Positions 18,234-29,573 of a stretch of 64,000 bases of DNA are shown here, in pieces. The notes below the pieces were generated by a model. The model saw nothing but the letters and a program-made list of their open reading frames with translations. It searched no databases and was not told the DNA's origin. The translations under genes were made by a program, and so were the position numbers. The stretch comes from Pyropia yezoensis (lineage: Eukaryota > Rhodophyta > Bangiophyceae > Bangiales > Bangiaceae): assembly GCA_009829735.1 (NCBI GenBank), contig CM020618.1:14800568-14864567 (forward strand), given 5' to 3'. Each line of letters begins with the position of its first letter. The stretch's first letter is position 1.

Positions 18234-21200
18234 ATGTGGCGGGCGCTGGTGGCGGCCTCGCGGCCACGGGCGGGGGTGGTGGTGCCGCCGCCGTCGGCGT
18301 CGGCGGCAGCCGCGGCCGGTGGCGGCGGCGGCGTGGGTGGGGGCGCCGCCGGCGCCGCGGCGCCGCCGGTGGGGGGTGGTGGCCGCTGGTTGGCGGCGGC
18401 CCCCCGCCGGGGGGGGGCGGGTGGGGAGGGGGGGGGGCCGTCCCGCCACCACAGCCCCGCCGGTGGGGGGGGCGGCGGGCGGTCCCCCACCGGCGCCAGC
18501 GTCTGGCGGGCGCGGCGCCCCCCGGCGGGGGCGTCGTCGGCGGCGGCGGCAGGCCTGCACGGGGGGGCGCGGCCGCCGCCGGGCCTGGCCATCCCGCCCT
18601 CAGTCCGCGTGCCGCCCCGGCGGGCGCTGTCGGTGGCAGCGGGCGGGGTGGTCGAGGGCGGGGTGGGGGCCAAGGCGCCGCCGTCCCGCCCCATCAAGCC
18701 CATCACCAAGCTCCTGGTGGCCAACCGCGGGGAGATTGCAATCCGCGTCTTTCGGGCGGCCACGGAGCTCAACATCCGCACCGTCGGGGTGTGGGCGTGG
18801 GAGGATCGCCACTCCCTCCACCGCTACAAGAGTGACGAGTCGTACCTGGTCGGCGAGGGCCTCGGCCCCGTCGCCGCCTACCTCGACATCCCCTCTATCC
18901 TTGCTATTGCCCGCCGTGTAGGTGCCGACGCTATCCACCCGGGGTACGGGCTGCTGTCGGAGAATGCGGATTTTGCGCGCGCCTGTGCAGACGCGGGCAT
19001 TACCTTTGTGGGGCCCTCCCCAAAGGTGCTCGACATGTTTGGCACCAAGACGTCGGCGCGGGAGCTGGCCACCACCCACGGGGTGCCCGTCATCCCGGGC
19101 ACCCCGGGGCCCGTGGGGAGTCTGGAGGAGGGGTTGGCATTTGGGGAGTCTGTCGGCTACCCGCTGATGGTCAAGGCCATTAGCGGCGGCGGCGGCAAGG
19201 GCATGCGCGTCGTCGCGTCACCAGCCGAGCTGGAGGACGCCATGGCCCGCTGTCGCTCCGAGGGCCAGACCTCCTTTGGCAACGACCAGATCTACATGGA
19301 AAAGTTTCTGGAGCGGCCGCGGCATATCGAGGTGCAGGTGCTGGCAGACGCGGACGGCGACGTCATCACTCTCTTTGAGCGCAACTGCAGCATCCAGCGG
19401 CGCCACCAAAAGGTGGTCGAGGTGGCCCCCGCCGCGGAGCTGCCTATGGCCCTCCGCGAGCGCTTGTGGGACTACGCCAAAATGCTGACCAAGGCGGTGG
19501 GCTACCGCAACGCTGGCACTGTCGAGTTCCTGGTGGACGCCCACAACGACCCGTACTTTATCGAGGTGAACCCTCGGCTGCAGGTGGAACACACGGTGAG
19601 CGAAGAGATTACGCAGGTCGACATTGTGCAGTCGCAGCTGCGGCTTGCCGAGGGCCACAGCCTTGCCTCCCTCGGGCTGACCCAGGACGCCATCAAGTGC
19701 ACCGGTGTGGCCATCCAGACGCGGGTGACGTCGGAGAACCCCGCCGCGGGCTTTGTGCCCGACTATGGGCGCATCGACACGTTCCGCGCGGGGTCGGGGG
19801 CGGGCATCCGCCTTGATAGCGCGGCCGGCTTTTCGGGTGCTCTCATCACCCCGCATTACGACTCGCTGCTGATGAAGGTGACGGCGCACGCGGCGACGTA
19901 CGGTGAGGCGGCAGTCAAGCTGCACCGCGCGCTGGGGGAGCTCCGCTGCCGGGGCATCAAGACCAACGTGCCGTTCTTGCGCAAGGTGCTGGTGCACCCA
20001 GTCTTTTTGGACGGCTCGGCGGCGACCGACTTTATCGACATCCACCCAGAGCTTTTCAAGTTCCCACCGCAGCGGGACCGGGGCAATAAGGTCCTTCGGT
20101 ACCTGGTGCGTTCTTCTTTTCTTTTCTGGCGACGTGGGGAAGGAGGTCGGCGCTGGGCACGTTTTGTTGAAGGGGCGGGTGGACTGCTGTGGGGATGTGG
20201 GGATTCGACCTGCCCGTGCTCATCCACGTTGTTGCCCCATTCTGCGCGGCACGTGCAGGCCATGTACTGACTGTCGCCGCTGCCTCTCTCATGTGCTGTG
20301 TGTGCGCTGTTCTCCTCGTCTGGTGCTATACTCTGACTCCGTCGGACCGCTATTGTGTCATTGGTTCCCGGCTGCTCCCCAATGCTCTTTTTCTTTTCTC
20401 GTGCTTGTCCCCCTCTCCCCCCCCCCAAGGCTGAGGTCAAAGTCAATGGCCACCCCATGCCTGGCGCCGACGCGTCCCGCCACCCCTCCACCGTCCGCCC
20501 TGTCATGCCCGTCGTTGACACGTCTGCGCCCGCCGCCCGCGGATGGAAGGACGTGCTCAACGAGGAGGGGCCGACCGGCTTTGCGGCCGCCGTGCGGGCG
20601 CACCCGCGCACGCTCGTCGCGGATACGACGTTTCGGGACGCGCACCAGTCGCTCCTCGCAACGCGGGTGCGGACGACGGACTTGGCGGCGATTGCGCCGG
20701 CGACAGCACGGGCGCTGACGGGTGCCTACGCGTCCGAGTGTTGGCTCGGCGCCACGTTTGACACGTCCATGCGCTTCCTGCGCGAGTGTCCGTGGGAGCG
20801 CCTCCGCACGCTCCGCACGCTGATGCCCAACGTGCCCCTGCAGTGTCTGCTGCGGGGCGCTAACGCGGGCGGCTACGGCGCGTACCCAGACAACGTGGTG
20901 TACGCCGTGTGCGCAGAAGCTGTGAAGCAGGGGATGGACGTGTTCCGTGTGTTTGACGCCCTCAACTACACGCCCAACCTACTCCTCGGCTGCGACGCGG
21001 TGGCCCAGGCGGGCGGGGTGGTGCAAGGTGAGTTTTGCTACACTGGCGACGTACTTTCCCCTGCCGAAGGTTCGCCCTACACCATGGACTACTACCTGCG
21101 GCTGGCCGACACGCTTGTCAAGGAGGGCAAAGTTCATGTGCTGGGTATCAAGGACATGGCGGGGCTGCTCAAGCCCGCCGCCGCCACCGCGCTCGTCGGC

Positions 21201-22580
21201 GCCCTCCGCGCAGAATTCCCGGACACCCCCATCCACGTGCACACGCACGATACGGCGGGCACGGGGGTGGCGTCGATGCTTGCCGCCGCCGTCGCTGGTG
21301 CCGACGTTGTGCACGGGGCCATTGACGCCATGGCTGGCACAACCTCGCAGCCGTCCCTGGGCGCGCTCGTCGCGTCCCTCGCGGACGCAGAAGCGGGCGC
21401 CCTGCCGGCGCCGGCGGGCCACCCGGCCGACGTGGTCGCCGACGACTTGACGCCGCTGCACGACTATTGGGCGGTCATGCGGGGCCACTACGCGCCGTTT
21501 GAACAGGGCGCCGACTCGACCGCGCCCGACGTGTACCGGCACGAGATCCCCGGTGGACAGTACAGCAACCTCAAGGTGCAGTCCTCATCGATGGGCCTCG
21601 CGTCCCAGTGGTTGGACGTCAAGGCGGCCTATACGCTGGCCAACCGGCTGCTTGGCTCGCCCGTCAAGGTCACCCCGACGTCCAAGGTCGTTGGGGACTT
21701 GGCTCAGTTCCTGCTCATCAACAAGATTGACTCGGCCGAGGCGTTTGACGAGCGCCTCGCGTCGTCGGCGTCGCTCAACCTGCCGGGCTCCGTCATTGAC
21801 TTTTTGCAGGGGAAGCTCGGGCAGCCCGTGGGGGGCTTCCCCGAGCCGACGCGCTCCATCGTCCTTGAGCGGGCGCGGCTGGCGCCCATCAGCGGCCGCC
21901 CAGGGGCGGAGCTTTCACCCCTCGACTTGGACGCGCTCGAGCGGGAGCTCACCGACAAGCACGGGGACATGCTCGCCCAGCACGGCATGGAACTCCACCA
22001 CCACGACGTGCTCTCAGCCGCCCTCTACCCCGCCGTTTTTGACGAGTGGATGGCCTTCCGCAGCACCTACAGCGACGCCATCACGCGCTTGCCGACCAAC
22101 GAGTTTCTCCACCCCATGGCGATTGGGCAAGAGTTTTCGCTGGTCATTGAGGACGGCAAGACGCTTATGATCAAGCTGCTTTCCGTGTCCGAGACGCTCG
22201 ACGCGGAGGGCATGCGCGACGTGTACTTTGAGCTTAACGGAGTTGCCCGCCTGTGCCGGGTCCTCGACCGGGAAGCGGCGGCGGCGGGCATGGCGTCGGG
22301 GGCGATTGCCAAAAAGGCGGCGCTGGGGGTGCCCGGTCAGGTCGGCGCCTCCATGCCAGGCACTGTCGCGGACGTCAAGGTGGAGGTGGGCGCCACGGTC
22401 TCCCGCGGAGACCCGCTAGTCGTCCTGTCGGCTATGAAGATGGAGACGCTCGTGTCTGCGCCCGTGGGGGGAGTCGTCACCGCCGTGCACGTGGGGGTGG
22501 GGACGCTCGTGGCCAGTGAGGACCTGCTCGTCGAGGTTGGGCCGCCAAAGGCAGGCACCGCCGCGGCGGCTGGGGCGTGA
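18234..22580 (+). CDS. PC: pyruvate carboxylase, two exons
   Basis: Exons 18234-20105 and 20430-22580 join in phase 0 (intron 20106-20429, GTGCGT..CCCAAG), giving 1340 residues. The enzyme converts pyruvate, bicarbonate and ATP to oxaloacetate (anaplerosis and gluconeogenesis), usually in mitochondria. The ATG at 18234 (MWRALVAASRPR) suits a targeting presequence. About 155 residues of Ala/Gly/Pro-rich sequence precede the biotin carboxylase domain, which starts at KLLVANRGEIAIRV and includes the GGGGKGM ATP loop and EVNPRLQVEHT. Exon 2 carries the carboxyltransferase domain (DTTFRDAHQSL, IKDMAGLLKP, HTHDTAGTG) and a C-terminal biotinyl domain with AMKM, the biotinylated Lys being about 1294. 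Family proteins are usually near 1180 residues; the excess is the N-terminal extension. The intron falls between the biotin carboxylase and carboxyltransferase domains. Confidence 0.95.
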
Positions 22581-22932
22581 GGCGGGCTCGCGTCGGCCAC
22601 GTACTGTACTGCTGGGGGTGGCGCGTGGCAGGCTGACCGGCTACCGCAGCTGCCCGCCACCGCGCGCTGCTGGTCCCTCTTCCCTTTTGTTTCTCCTTTC
22701 TTTTTTTTTCTTGGGTCTTTGGAATTGCTGGTCTGGGGAGTGTCGACATAGTTTTTTCTTCTTTGGAGAGCATAACCTGCTTACCTCTTCCGCCCGCATC
22801 AAAACAGACTCCCGTGCTTGCCGCTGGCGACGCGTTTCCCTCACAAACCGGCAGACACCCACACGCACAGAAAAAAACAAAGCAAAAAAGACGAGGATGC
22901 AACGCGCACGGTCACGGTGACGGCGCCGCCGC
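22581..22932. other. spacer between convergent pyruvate carboxylase and LOG genes
   Basis: 352 bp shared 3' region. It contains TACTGTAC at 22602-22609 just past the pyruvate carboxylase stop, and T-rich and A-rich tracts (22680-22760, 22860-22890) that may hold 3'-end processing signals. No AATAAA was seen on the plus strand. Confidence 0.5.
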
Positions 22933-24357
22933 TCACGATGATGGTGGTGCGGCTGGCGGGGCTGCCGCCATCGCCTCCCCCCCTGCCGCCGCGCCCGCCC
23001 CCACTGCTGCCCCCGCCGCGACCGTCCAGTCGGCGTGGACGGTCACGGGCGGCCCGTCGGCTGGCGCCGGCACCGTCGAAACGACCGCGGCAGTCGAAGG
23101 GGTAAAGTTGGCTGCGTACATGGCAGCCTTGTCCACTGGCTGCGCCTCGTGGGTCCGAATGTAATCGATGGCCTCCTGCAGGGGGGGGGGGGAAGGGGGG
23201 GAAGGGGGGGTGGAAAAAGGATCGCAGGAAAGACGTGAAGGCAGGGGGTCGTGTGCGCGACGAGCGCAGCGACAAAAGACTTGTTAGACAGGGGTGGACG
23301 ACGGGCGTGGGACATTCACGCTGCAGCCGTGCCTCGCTCCGGCCCGACACACACCAAGCGCGCCCGCCCCCCGCCCCCCCCCTCACCGTCGCGCGCTCGC
23401 GCGCTCCCTACCAGGGTTGACAGACCAACCGACGCGTGTCGCCCCCCCCCCACCCCTCAAACGGACCGCAGCCGTGTCAACGACCGCAAACGCGTTGACC
23501 CCCCCCCCCAGCCCGCCTGCCACAAAGCCCTCGTCGACGCCCTGCTGCACCCAGGACACCAGCGGCCGCCAAAAGGCGGCGCCCACCAGCACAATGGGCC
23601 GGGTGTGAAAGCCCAGCTGCCGCCACGAGAGCACCTCGGCCAGCTCCTCGAGGGTGCCCAGCCCCCCCGGCAGGGCCACAAACGCGGCGGCGGGGGCGTA
23701 AAGGCCCGCCTTGCGGGCCCCCATGTCGGTGACCACCTCCACACTGCCGAGGGCGTCGTGCATGTTGGCCGCCGTAAAGATGTCAAGGATGACCGCGTTG
23801 ACCGTGCCGCCGCGCGCGAGGCCACCGGCGGTGGCCGCGCCCATCAGCCCGGTGCAGCCGCCACCGTTGAGTTGTATCCACCCGGCGGCGGCAATTTGCT
23901 GCCGAGAAGGGGAAGGGGGGGTGGGCACATTGGGGCGGGGGGGGGGGGGTTAGGGGCGCGGGAAGCGGTAAACGGGAGGCGGGTGCAGACAGCGTGGGGT
24001 TCCAGGAAAGCAGGGGCAAGGAACAGGCCGCGTGAGCAGTCAGAGAGGCGTCAGCACCCGAAGAGACGCGGCAGCAAAGGCTGGCACGAGGCCCAGCGCG
24101 GAGCGCGGGAGACGGGTGACGGCGAGGCAGCCCAGTCGAGCAGCCATGGCGGTCGCGCCACACGGACGTACCTCCCCCATGGAATACGCCAGCTTCTTGT
24201 ACGCATCCGCTACGCCAGAAGAGGAGGACGCGTAGACGGTCACGACCTTGGGCGCCCTCCCGTCTGGCGGGCCCGCCCGTGGCAGGGCCTGCCCCCCGCC
24301 GGCCGCATCACTGCCCGGCGGCGACGGCGGCGGAGGCCCGTGGGTCTGGTCCCCCAT
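22933..24357 (-). CDS. LOG-family cytokinin-activating phosphoribohydrolase-like protein, three exons
   Basis: Exons 24172-24357, 23467-23898 and 22933-23175 (minus) join in phase 0 through GT-AG introns of 273 and 291 bp (donors GTACGT and GTCCGT), giving 286 residues. Exon 1 has the Rossmann start VVTVYASSSSG. Exon 2 has GGGCTGLMG (about 75-83), DMGARKAG, and the family signature PGGLGTLEE (about 125-133). Exon 3 begins EAIDYIRTH and adds an Ala/Pro-rich tail of about 60 residues not typical of the family. LOG enzymes release cytokinin bases from their riboside 5'-monophosphates; relatives act on AMP and similar nucleotides, so the substrate is inferred. The ATG at 24357 (MGDQTHG) is the only suitable start in exon 1. 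The gene is convergent with pyruvate carboxylase. Confidence 0.88.
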
Positions 24358-25115
24358 GAGGGAGGGGTGGCGGGCAGGCCCAGGGCGGCGGTCAAAAAAG
24401 AAAGGAAGGAAACAAAGGTCAAGTGATGTACACCGGCGGACGCTCGCCACCGACAGCAGCGGCGCTCTGGCCCATCACCCCACCCTTTGCCGTCGAAAAA
24501 AAAGTACCGTGCAGAGAGCGGTGGGTGGGCTCGCACAGTGGTCCAAGAATTGGCGGGCCCGAGCCACTGCCACGTGGGCTCGCCAGGTCCCCCCCCCGGG
24601 CGGGCCGCCCGGGGACGCCCGCGGCCGCGGGGGTCCCTCTCCAAACCCATGCCCTAGTGCTAGGTACTGTACGTGTGTACATACATTTTTACGCACCCCA
24701 CCCACCTGCACCGCGGGGGGCGACAAAAAATGTAGCTGCCTCGGCTTCTCCGACTAAAGTTGGAACCTCATGCCCAGCTCGCCCCCTTTCCCACGGCCGC
24801 CCCCGCCTTGACCATGAGCGCGCTGGCCCCGCTGCGGGCGTGAAAACCATCCTGGACGTGGGGTGGGGGGGGGGGGGATGAGGAGGAGCCGGGGGGGGGG
24901 TGAGGAGGGCGACGCGCGGCTTTGTGCAGCGCACGTGTGTGTCGCGCATGGGCCGCCCCCCCTTCCCCTTCCCCTTCGCCTCCACCTTTCCTCTTCACCT
25001 GCCCTTCCATCCCTCGCCCTATACCGCCTTCCTTGCTTCCACCCCCCACCCGCCCCCCTACGCCCCGGTTGACGGCTTTGGCCGTCCCCCCCCCTCCGTG
25101 CGTTCGACGATCAGC
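24358..25115. other. spacer between divergent LOG and AhpD-like genes
   Basis: 758 bp that should hold both promoters. TACTGTAC lies at 24665-24672, roughly midway. A C/T-rich tract (24958-25060) precedes the AhpD-like start. An in-frame ATG at 24948 would extend that protein by 56 Pro/Phe-rich residues. Confidence 0.45.
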
Positions 25116-27599
25116 ATGACCGTCTCTGCCCGGCCGGGGCGCCTGGTGGCGGCCGCGGGCGGGGCGGGGGCCAAGCCCGCCGTCTTGGCCGCTACCGGCG
25201 CCCTCACCTCCCGCGTTTCCTTTTCGGGGGGGCTGCCCGCGGTGCCGCCGCCCCCGCCGTCGGCGTCGGCTGCGGCTGCAGCGGCGGCAGCGTCGGCGGC
25301 GCCGCCTGCCGCTGCCGCCGCCACCCCCACCGCTGCCGCTGCTGCTGTCGTGGGTGGTGGGGCGGCCGCTGGCCTTGAGGCGCCCCTCGAGGGGGGGCTG
25401 CCGCCCCTCCTGTCGCCCCCACCGTCGCGGGGCGGCTCGGCCGGCGACGGCGGCGGCCGTCCGCCGGGGCAGGCGAACTTGACGATCGCCTCGTCGGCCG
25501 CGTGGATACCCCCGCTCCCGTCGGCGGCCGTCCACGGCGACGGTGAGGCGGGGGGGGGGAGCGAGGGCGGCGGCGGCGGCGGCGATGCGGGACCGGGCGG
25601 CGGGGATGGGGGCGGTGGCGTGGCCAGGTGTGGCGGGTCAGAGGCCGCGACGGGCGGGGCGGCGCCCAGCCCCCGCTCCCTTACCGAGGCCCTCGTGCGG
25701 TCGAGCCTGCGGAGCGACGAGTACAGCCGCTTCCACCCGTACCTGACAATGACCAAGCGCTTCCTTGGGGAGTACCCCAGCTTTTATCCCATCCTCGCCC
25801 TGTCACGGGTGGCCATCAACACCCACGTCGGCCTCTTTGCCCGCATGTTCCATTGCCCCGCGGTGGACATGCGGGTGCCCACCTTTCCCAGCCCCGAGCT
25901 CCGTCGCATCGCCTTTCTCGTTGCCTCCTCCCGATTCTCCTGCTCCTACTGCACCGCCCATGCGTGCTCCTTTGGGGACATGCTCCGCGGCTCCCTTACC
26001 GACCGCGTCCGCCGCGGCCACACCGCCCCGCGGGTGGTGCTCGACGCGGACGACCCGTCGCTGAGCCACGCGGAGCGGGTGGTGGTGGCGTTTGCGACCG
26101 CTGCGGTGGTGCGGCCGTTGGCCACCGCGGAGCTCCGGACGCTCGCTGAGCGGGCGGCCGATGTGACGGCGGCGATTGGCGCGCGGGGCTTGGAGGTCAT
26201 CAAGGCGGTGGTTGCCTTTACGGGCGCCCTCAACACCCTCACCGACGTGCAGGGGGTTGTCCTCGAGCCAGACGTACAGGCGTTTGCGTCTCTCCACATG
26301 CCGGCGCCCTCTTCTGTGGGGGGTACCGTAGCGGGAGAGGAGGAAGAGGGGCTATGGGTACCTTCCCCCCACCACCGCAACTATGATGTCAAGGTGGGGG
26401 GAGTGTGGGGGCAGACAGGGCCTGCGAAAGGGACCGCCGCGGGCACGGACGAGTGGGACTCGTCGAGCAACTTCCGTCTCGGGATCCGCAGTAAACACAG
26501 GGGGCTGGCCGTTAGCAGGCGGCCAGCATCTGTGGCCCGATGCAGTGAGCCGTCGTCGTCGCCACCGCGAGGCCACTCTTTGTCCCAGTCGCTTCCACTG
26601 CAAGGTCGTGCCTTGTCGTCGCATGGGTCCTCCTTGCCCAGCACGGCGGCGCAGCCCTTTCCCCTCTCCCCTTGGGGAGTCGGTGGCAGCGGCGTCGGCG
26701 GCAGTAGCGGTAGCGGTGGCGGTAGCGGTGGCGGTAGCAGTGACGGTGGCGGTGGCGGTGGCGGTGGCGGTGGCAGTAGCGGTAGCGGTGGCGGTAGCGG
26801 TGGCGGCAACAGTGGCGGTAGCGGTGGCGGTAGCGGTGGTAGGAGTAGTGGCGGTGGCGGTGGCGGTGGCGGTGGCGGTGGCGGTGGCGGTGGCGGTGGC
26901 GGTGGCGGCCGCCGGGCCAACGTGTCAGAGCTGATGCGCACCATGAAGGCGGCCACCAGTGGGATGAAGGTGGAGGCCGAGCTGTACGCGGGGATTCCCT
27001 CCTCCTCGCGGGGCCTGGAGGCGTGGGCGGTGGCCCGCTTGGGTGTCCGGGGTGCGCGGTTCCTCACCAACATCCGGGGCTTGGAGCTCCGCCGCGCCTG
27101 CTGCTTTGCGCTGCGGGAGAATGTGCTGTACAACCTGGCGACGGACGGCCCCGGGGTGGCGGGCGGCGCGGCCGGCGCCGGTGGCCGCACCGGCGTCCCG
27201 TCCATGCCATCCCCCGCCGCAACGCCCGCACGGCACTGGACGCTCGCAGAGCGGCTGGCCCTCTTTTACGTTTTTGCCCGCGTCACAAGCTGCCCCGCCC
27301 TGGGCGACGATGCCGTCACGTGCATGGCGCACGCGTCGGGGCGGCTGCGGTCGGACATTCGCGCCGCCTGGGATGCCTATTACGACGTCGGCGACGCGGG
27401 CACTGCCCGCGCCGACGTTTCAAGGCGGCTGGTGCTGGCGGTGGGGGTCAAGACGGAAAACATCAGCCCCGAGCTGGTGACCAGCCTCACCAACGTCCTC
27501 CCGCCGGGGGCGGTGGTGGAGCTGGCGTCGCTGCTGAGCTTTTTGGAAATGTGGCGGCGGCTGCGCGTCTTGTTTACCCTCAATGACCTGGTGCGGTGA
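25116..27599 (+). CDS. AhpD/carboxymuconolactone-decarboxylase-like protein with a poly-Gly/Ser insert
   Basis: 827 residues in one exon from the ATG at 25116 (MTVSARPG). The Ala/Pro-rich N-terminus could include an organelle-targeting peptide. The recognisable core is SFxPILALSR then RRIAFLVASSRFSC, with C276-S-Y-C279-T-A-H282, the CXXC-x2-H signature of AhpD-like alkylhydroperoxidase/CMD proteins, whose cysteines carry out thiol redox chemistry. A Gly/Ser tract of about 70 residues (525-597), encoded by GGTGGC/GGTAGC repeats at 26690-26905, separates the core from a helical C-terminal half (598-827, for example ERLALFYVFARVTSCPALG) that may be a second, degenerate CMD-type fold. Bacterial members are about 170-200 residues, so this is a large eukaryotic derivative. 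The peroxide or quinone substrate is unknown. Confidence 0.7.
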   Translation: MTVSARPGRLVAAAGGAGAKPAVLAATGALTSRVSFSGGLPAVPPPPPSASAAAAAAAASAAPPAAAAATPTAAAAAVVGGGAAAGLEAPLEGGLPPLLSPPPSRGGSAGDGGGRPPGQANLTIASSAAWIPPLPSAAVHGDGEAGGGSEGGGGGGDAGPGGGDGGGGVARCGGSEAATGGAAPSPRSLTEALVRSSLRSDEYSRFHPYLTMTKRFLGEYPSFYPILALSRVAINTHVGLFARMFHCPAVDMRVPTFPSPELRRIAFLVASSRFSCSYCTAHACSFGDMLRGSLTDRVRRGHTAPRVVLDADDPSLSHAERVVVAFATAAVVRPLATAELRTLAERAADVTAAIGARGLEVIKAVVAFTGALNTLTDVQGVVLEPDVQAFASLHMPAPSSVGGTVAGEEEEGLWVPSPHHRNYDVKVGGVWGQTGPAKGTAAGTDEWDSSSNFRLGIRSKHRGLAVSRRPASVARCSEPSSSPPRGHSLSQSLPLQGRALSSHGSSLPSTAAQPFPLSPWGVGGSGVGGSSGSGGGSGGGSSDGGGGGGGGGGSSGSGGGSGGGNSGGSGGGSGGRSSGGGGGGGGGGGGGGGGGGGGRRANVSELMRTMKAATSGMKVEAELYAGIPSSSRGLEAWAVARLGVRGARFLTNIRGLELRRACCFALRENVLYNLATDGPGVAGGAAGAGGRTGVPSMPSPAATPARHWTLAERLALFYVFARVTSCPALGDDAVTCMAHASGRLRSDIRAAWDAYYDVGDAGTARADVSRRLVLAVGVKTENISPELVTSLTNVLPPGAVVELASLLSFLEMWRRLRVLFTLNDLVR
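26690..26905 (+). repeat. GGTGGC/GGTAGC hexanucleotide repeat inside the AhpD-like gene
   Basis: About 215 bp of near-perfect GGT-GGC and GGT-AGC units encode Gly-Gly and Gly-Ser. The frame is kept throughout. Length polymorphism by slippage is likely. Confidence 0.9.
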
Positions 27600-29573
27600 G
27601 AGGATGGTGGGGGGGGGGGATGGGGAAGCTGAAGGAGGTTGAGGGGAGAGGGAAGGAGGGTGGACCGCATGCCGCTTGTGGTAGGGCTTTCCCCTTCTCC
27701 CCCGCGCGGGTGGTGCGGAGCGTCTGCCCTCCTTATGGCTGTTTTTTTTTTTTTTAGGAGCCACGTCTGAGGCGGCCTACGATGTGTGTGTGGGCCTTTC
27801 GACAGCAGACGGCTGGTCCGTGGAGCGCCGCGCCGCTCAGTGGCCCGATGGCGCTACATACACACCCGCGTTGCGAGACTGTGCTGGATACAGTATGTAG
27901 TGGACTGTCCGCCTGTGGCGAAGGGGGGGGGCCCTCGGGCGCGTCTCCTGCCCGTCCCCGCGTCAGCACGTGTTGCTCATCGGCCGAGAGCGGCGGGCGC
28001 CCAGAGGCCTTGCGCGCCGGTTCCACCGACAAAAGGCCATGCAGCAGCGGCCACGGGGCTGCCTCCCCCCCATCATGGATGATCCACGCGTGCGTTTCTC
28101 TTTTGCCCCGCGCCGCCCGCCCCGCTACGTGTGGGGGCGCCAGGTGCCGCCGAAAATAGAGCGAGAAAAAAAAGAAAAAAAACGACGAAGGGGTGGCCAC
28201 AGTGACGGGGCACGGTGCCTCGGGACAGGGCGGCACCCCCCCCCGAGGCCTGCCGCTCCTTGCCGTTCCATGCCGCCAGCGCCACCGGCTTGGGTGGTGC
28301 ACGGGCGTCTGCCGTCCGCCGCCCCCCCGGGGGGGACCCCCCCTCCGCTCAGGCTCGGCAGTCCCAAAATCTCGCCGGAGACCCACCGTCTGTCCAGCAA
28401 TGCACACCGCGACCCGCCGCCACGCAGATGCGGGCGGTGGCGCACGGCGTCGCCCAGCGCAAAGGGGGGACGCGCGTACGCCGCCCCCTCCCTCCCACGC
28501 CCCGGCCAAAAGCCGTCCACCCGTGGGGAGGGGGCCCCGGGGGAGCCCGTCGGCCCAAGCCTCCTGCCACCTCCCGCCACCACGGGGGGTGGGGCGGGTG
28601 CGGTGGCTTTTGCGTCGCGTCAGAGGGGCCGCGGCCGGGGGGTGCCGCCCCCAACCCACCCCTATCTGAGGCCGTCCCCGTCCCCCCGCTACCACACCGT
28701 CGCGCAGGGTGACACAGCACGCACACGGCTGTCGGGTGGGCCCCTCTGCCCCGCGCGCGGGTGCTGCGCCCGGCGCGGTGGCCCCCGCCGCCCTTCTGCC
28801 GGGCGCGCGGGCCCCGCCACCCCGCAGTCCACTCTGCCTGGGTGCGCCCCCGCATGCAGCGCGCCCACCAGCGCCCCCTCTCCGCCAACGTCCCTGTCCA
28901 GCTCCGCCGCCCCCCCCCCCCTCTCTCCCCCCGTGTTTGCAAGGTCGCTCCACACGCCAGCACCCTACGCGGCACGACCGAGGCGTGGGGTCCACACGCA
29001 GACGTTGGTGGACAGGCTGGACGGGGGGGGCTTGCACGCGGTTTGAGCAGTGCTGCAGTGGGGGTGGCATGAGGCGTGGAGTGAGAGGGAGGGTGCCCGC
29101 GGGTTGCACCCCGCGGGGCACCGCGCGCTGAGTCTGCAGCGGCGGGGTAGAGGGGGGCGACCGCATGGGAGGGGCTTGTACAAAGCAGGTACAAAAGGCG
29201 TGCCATCACCCCATTCATGCACAGCTGTCCCGTGGTGGGCAGACCGGCGCACCCCGACAAGCACCCACCAGCGCCACCCACCTCGTCGGTCGCGGGGACG
29301 GGCGTCCTCCCCACTTCGCCCTCGCACTCCGCCACACCCCCTCTCCTCCCGCGCCCCCGGGAGCGGGCCCACCGGGTCTTGCTGCTCGTGCGAGGCGGCC
29401 GCCGGTGGGACCCGTGTCGGGTGCGCCCATCCCCGACCGCGGGGCGTGTCATCACCGCCACCCGACCCCGACCCTGCACCAGTTGTGAGCGCCGGCGCCG
29501 CCGGCCAGGCAGTTCCACTTTTTCTTTCTTTGTCGCTCGCCGACGAGCCGCCGGGGAGGGGGACGTCCTTCCG
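27600..29573. other. 2-kb region without a recognised gene
   Basis: Long frames occur on both strands (for example minus 28349-30106), but they overlap one another, are Arg/Pro/Gly-rich and show no domain; the minus one also runs across Nudix exons. I see nothing I can support. Confidence 0.4.

Noticed and set aside
17501-18781. 426-residue minus frame overlapping pyruvate carboxylase exon 1
   Set aside because: Pro/Arg-rich translation of GC repeats antisense to a well supported gene.
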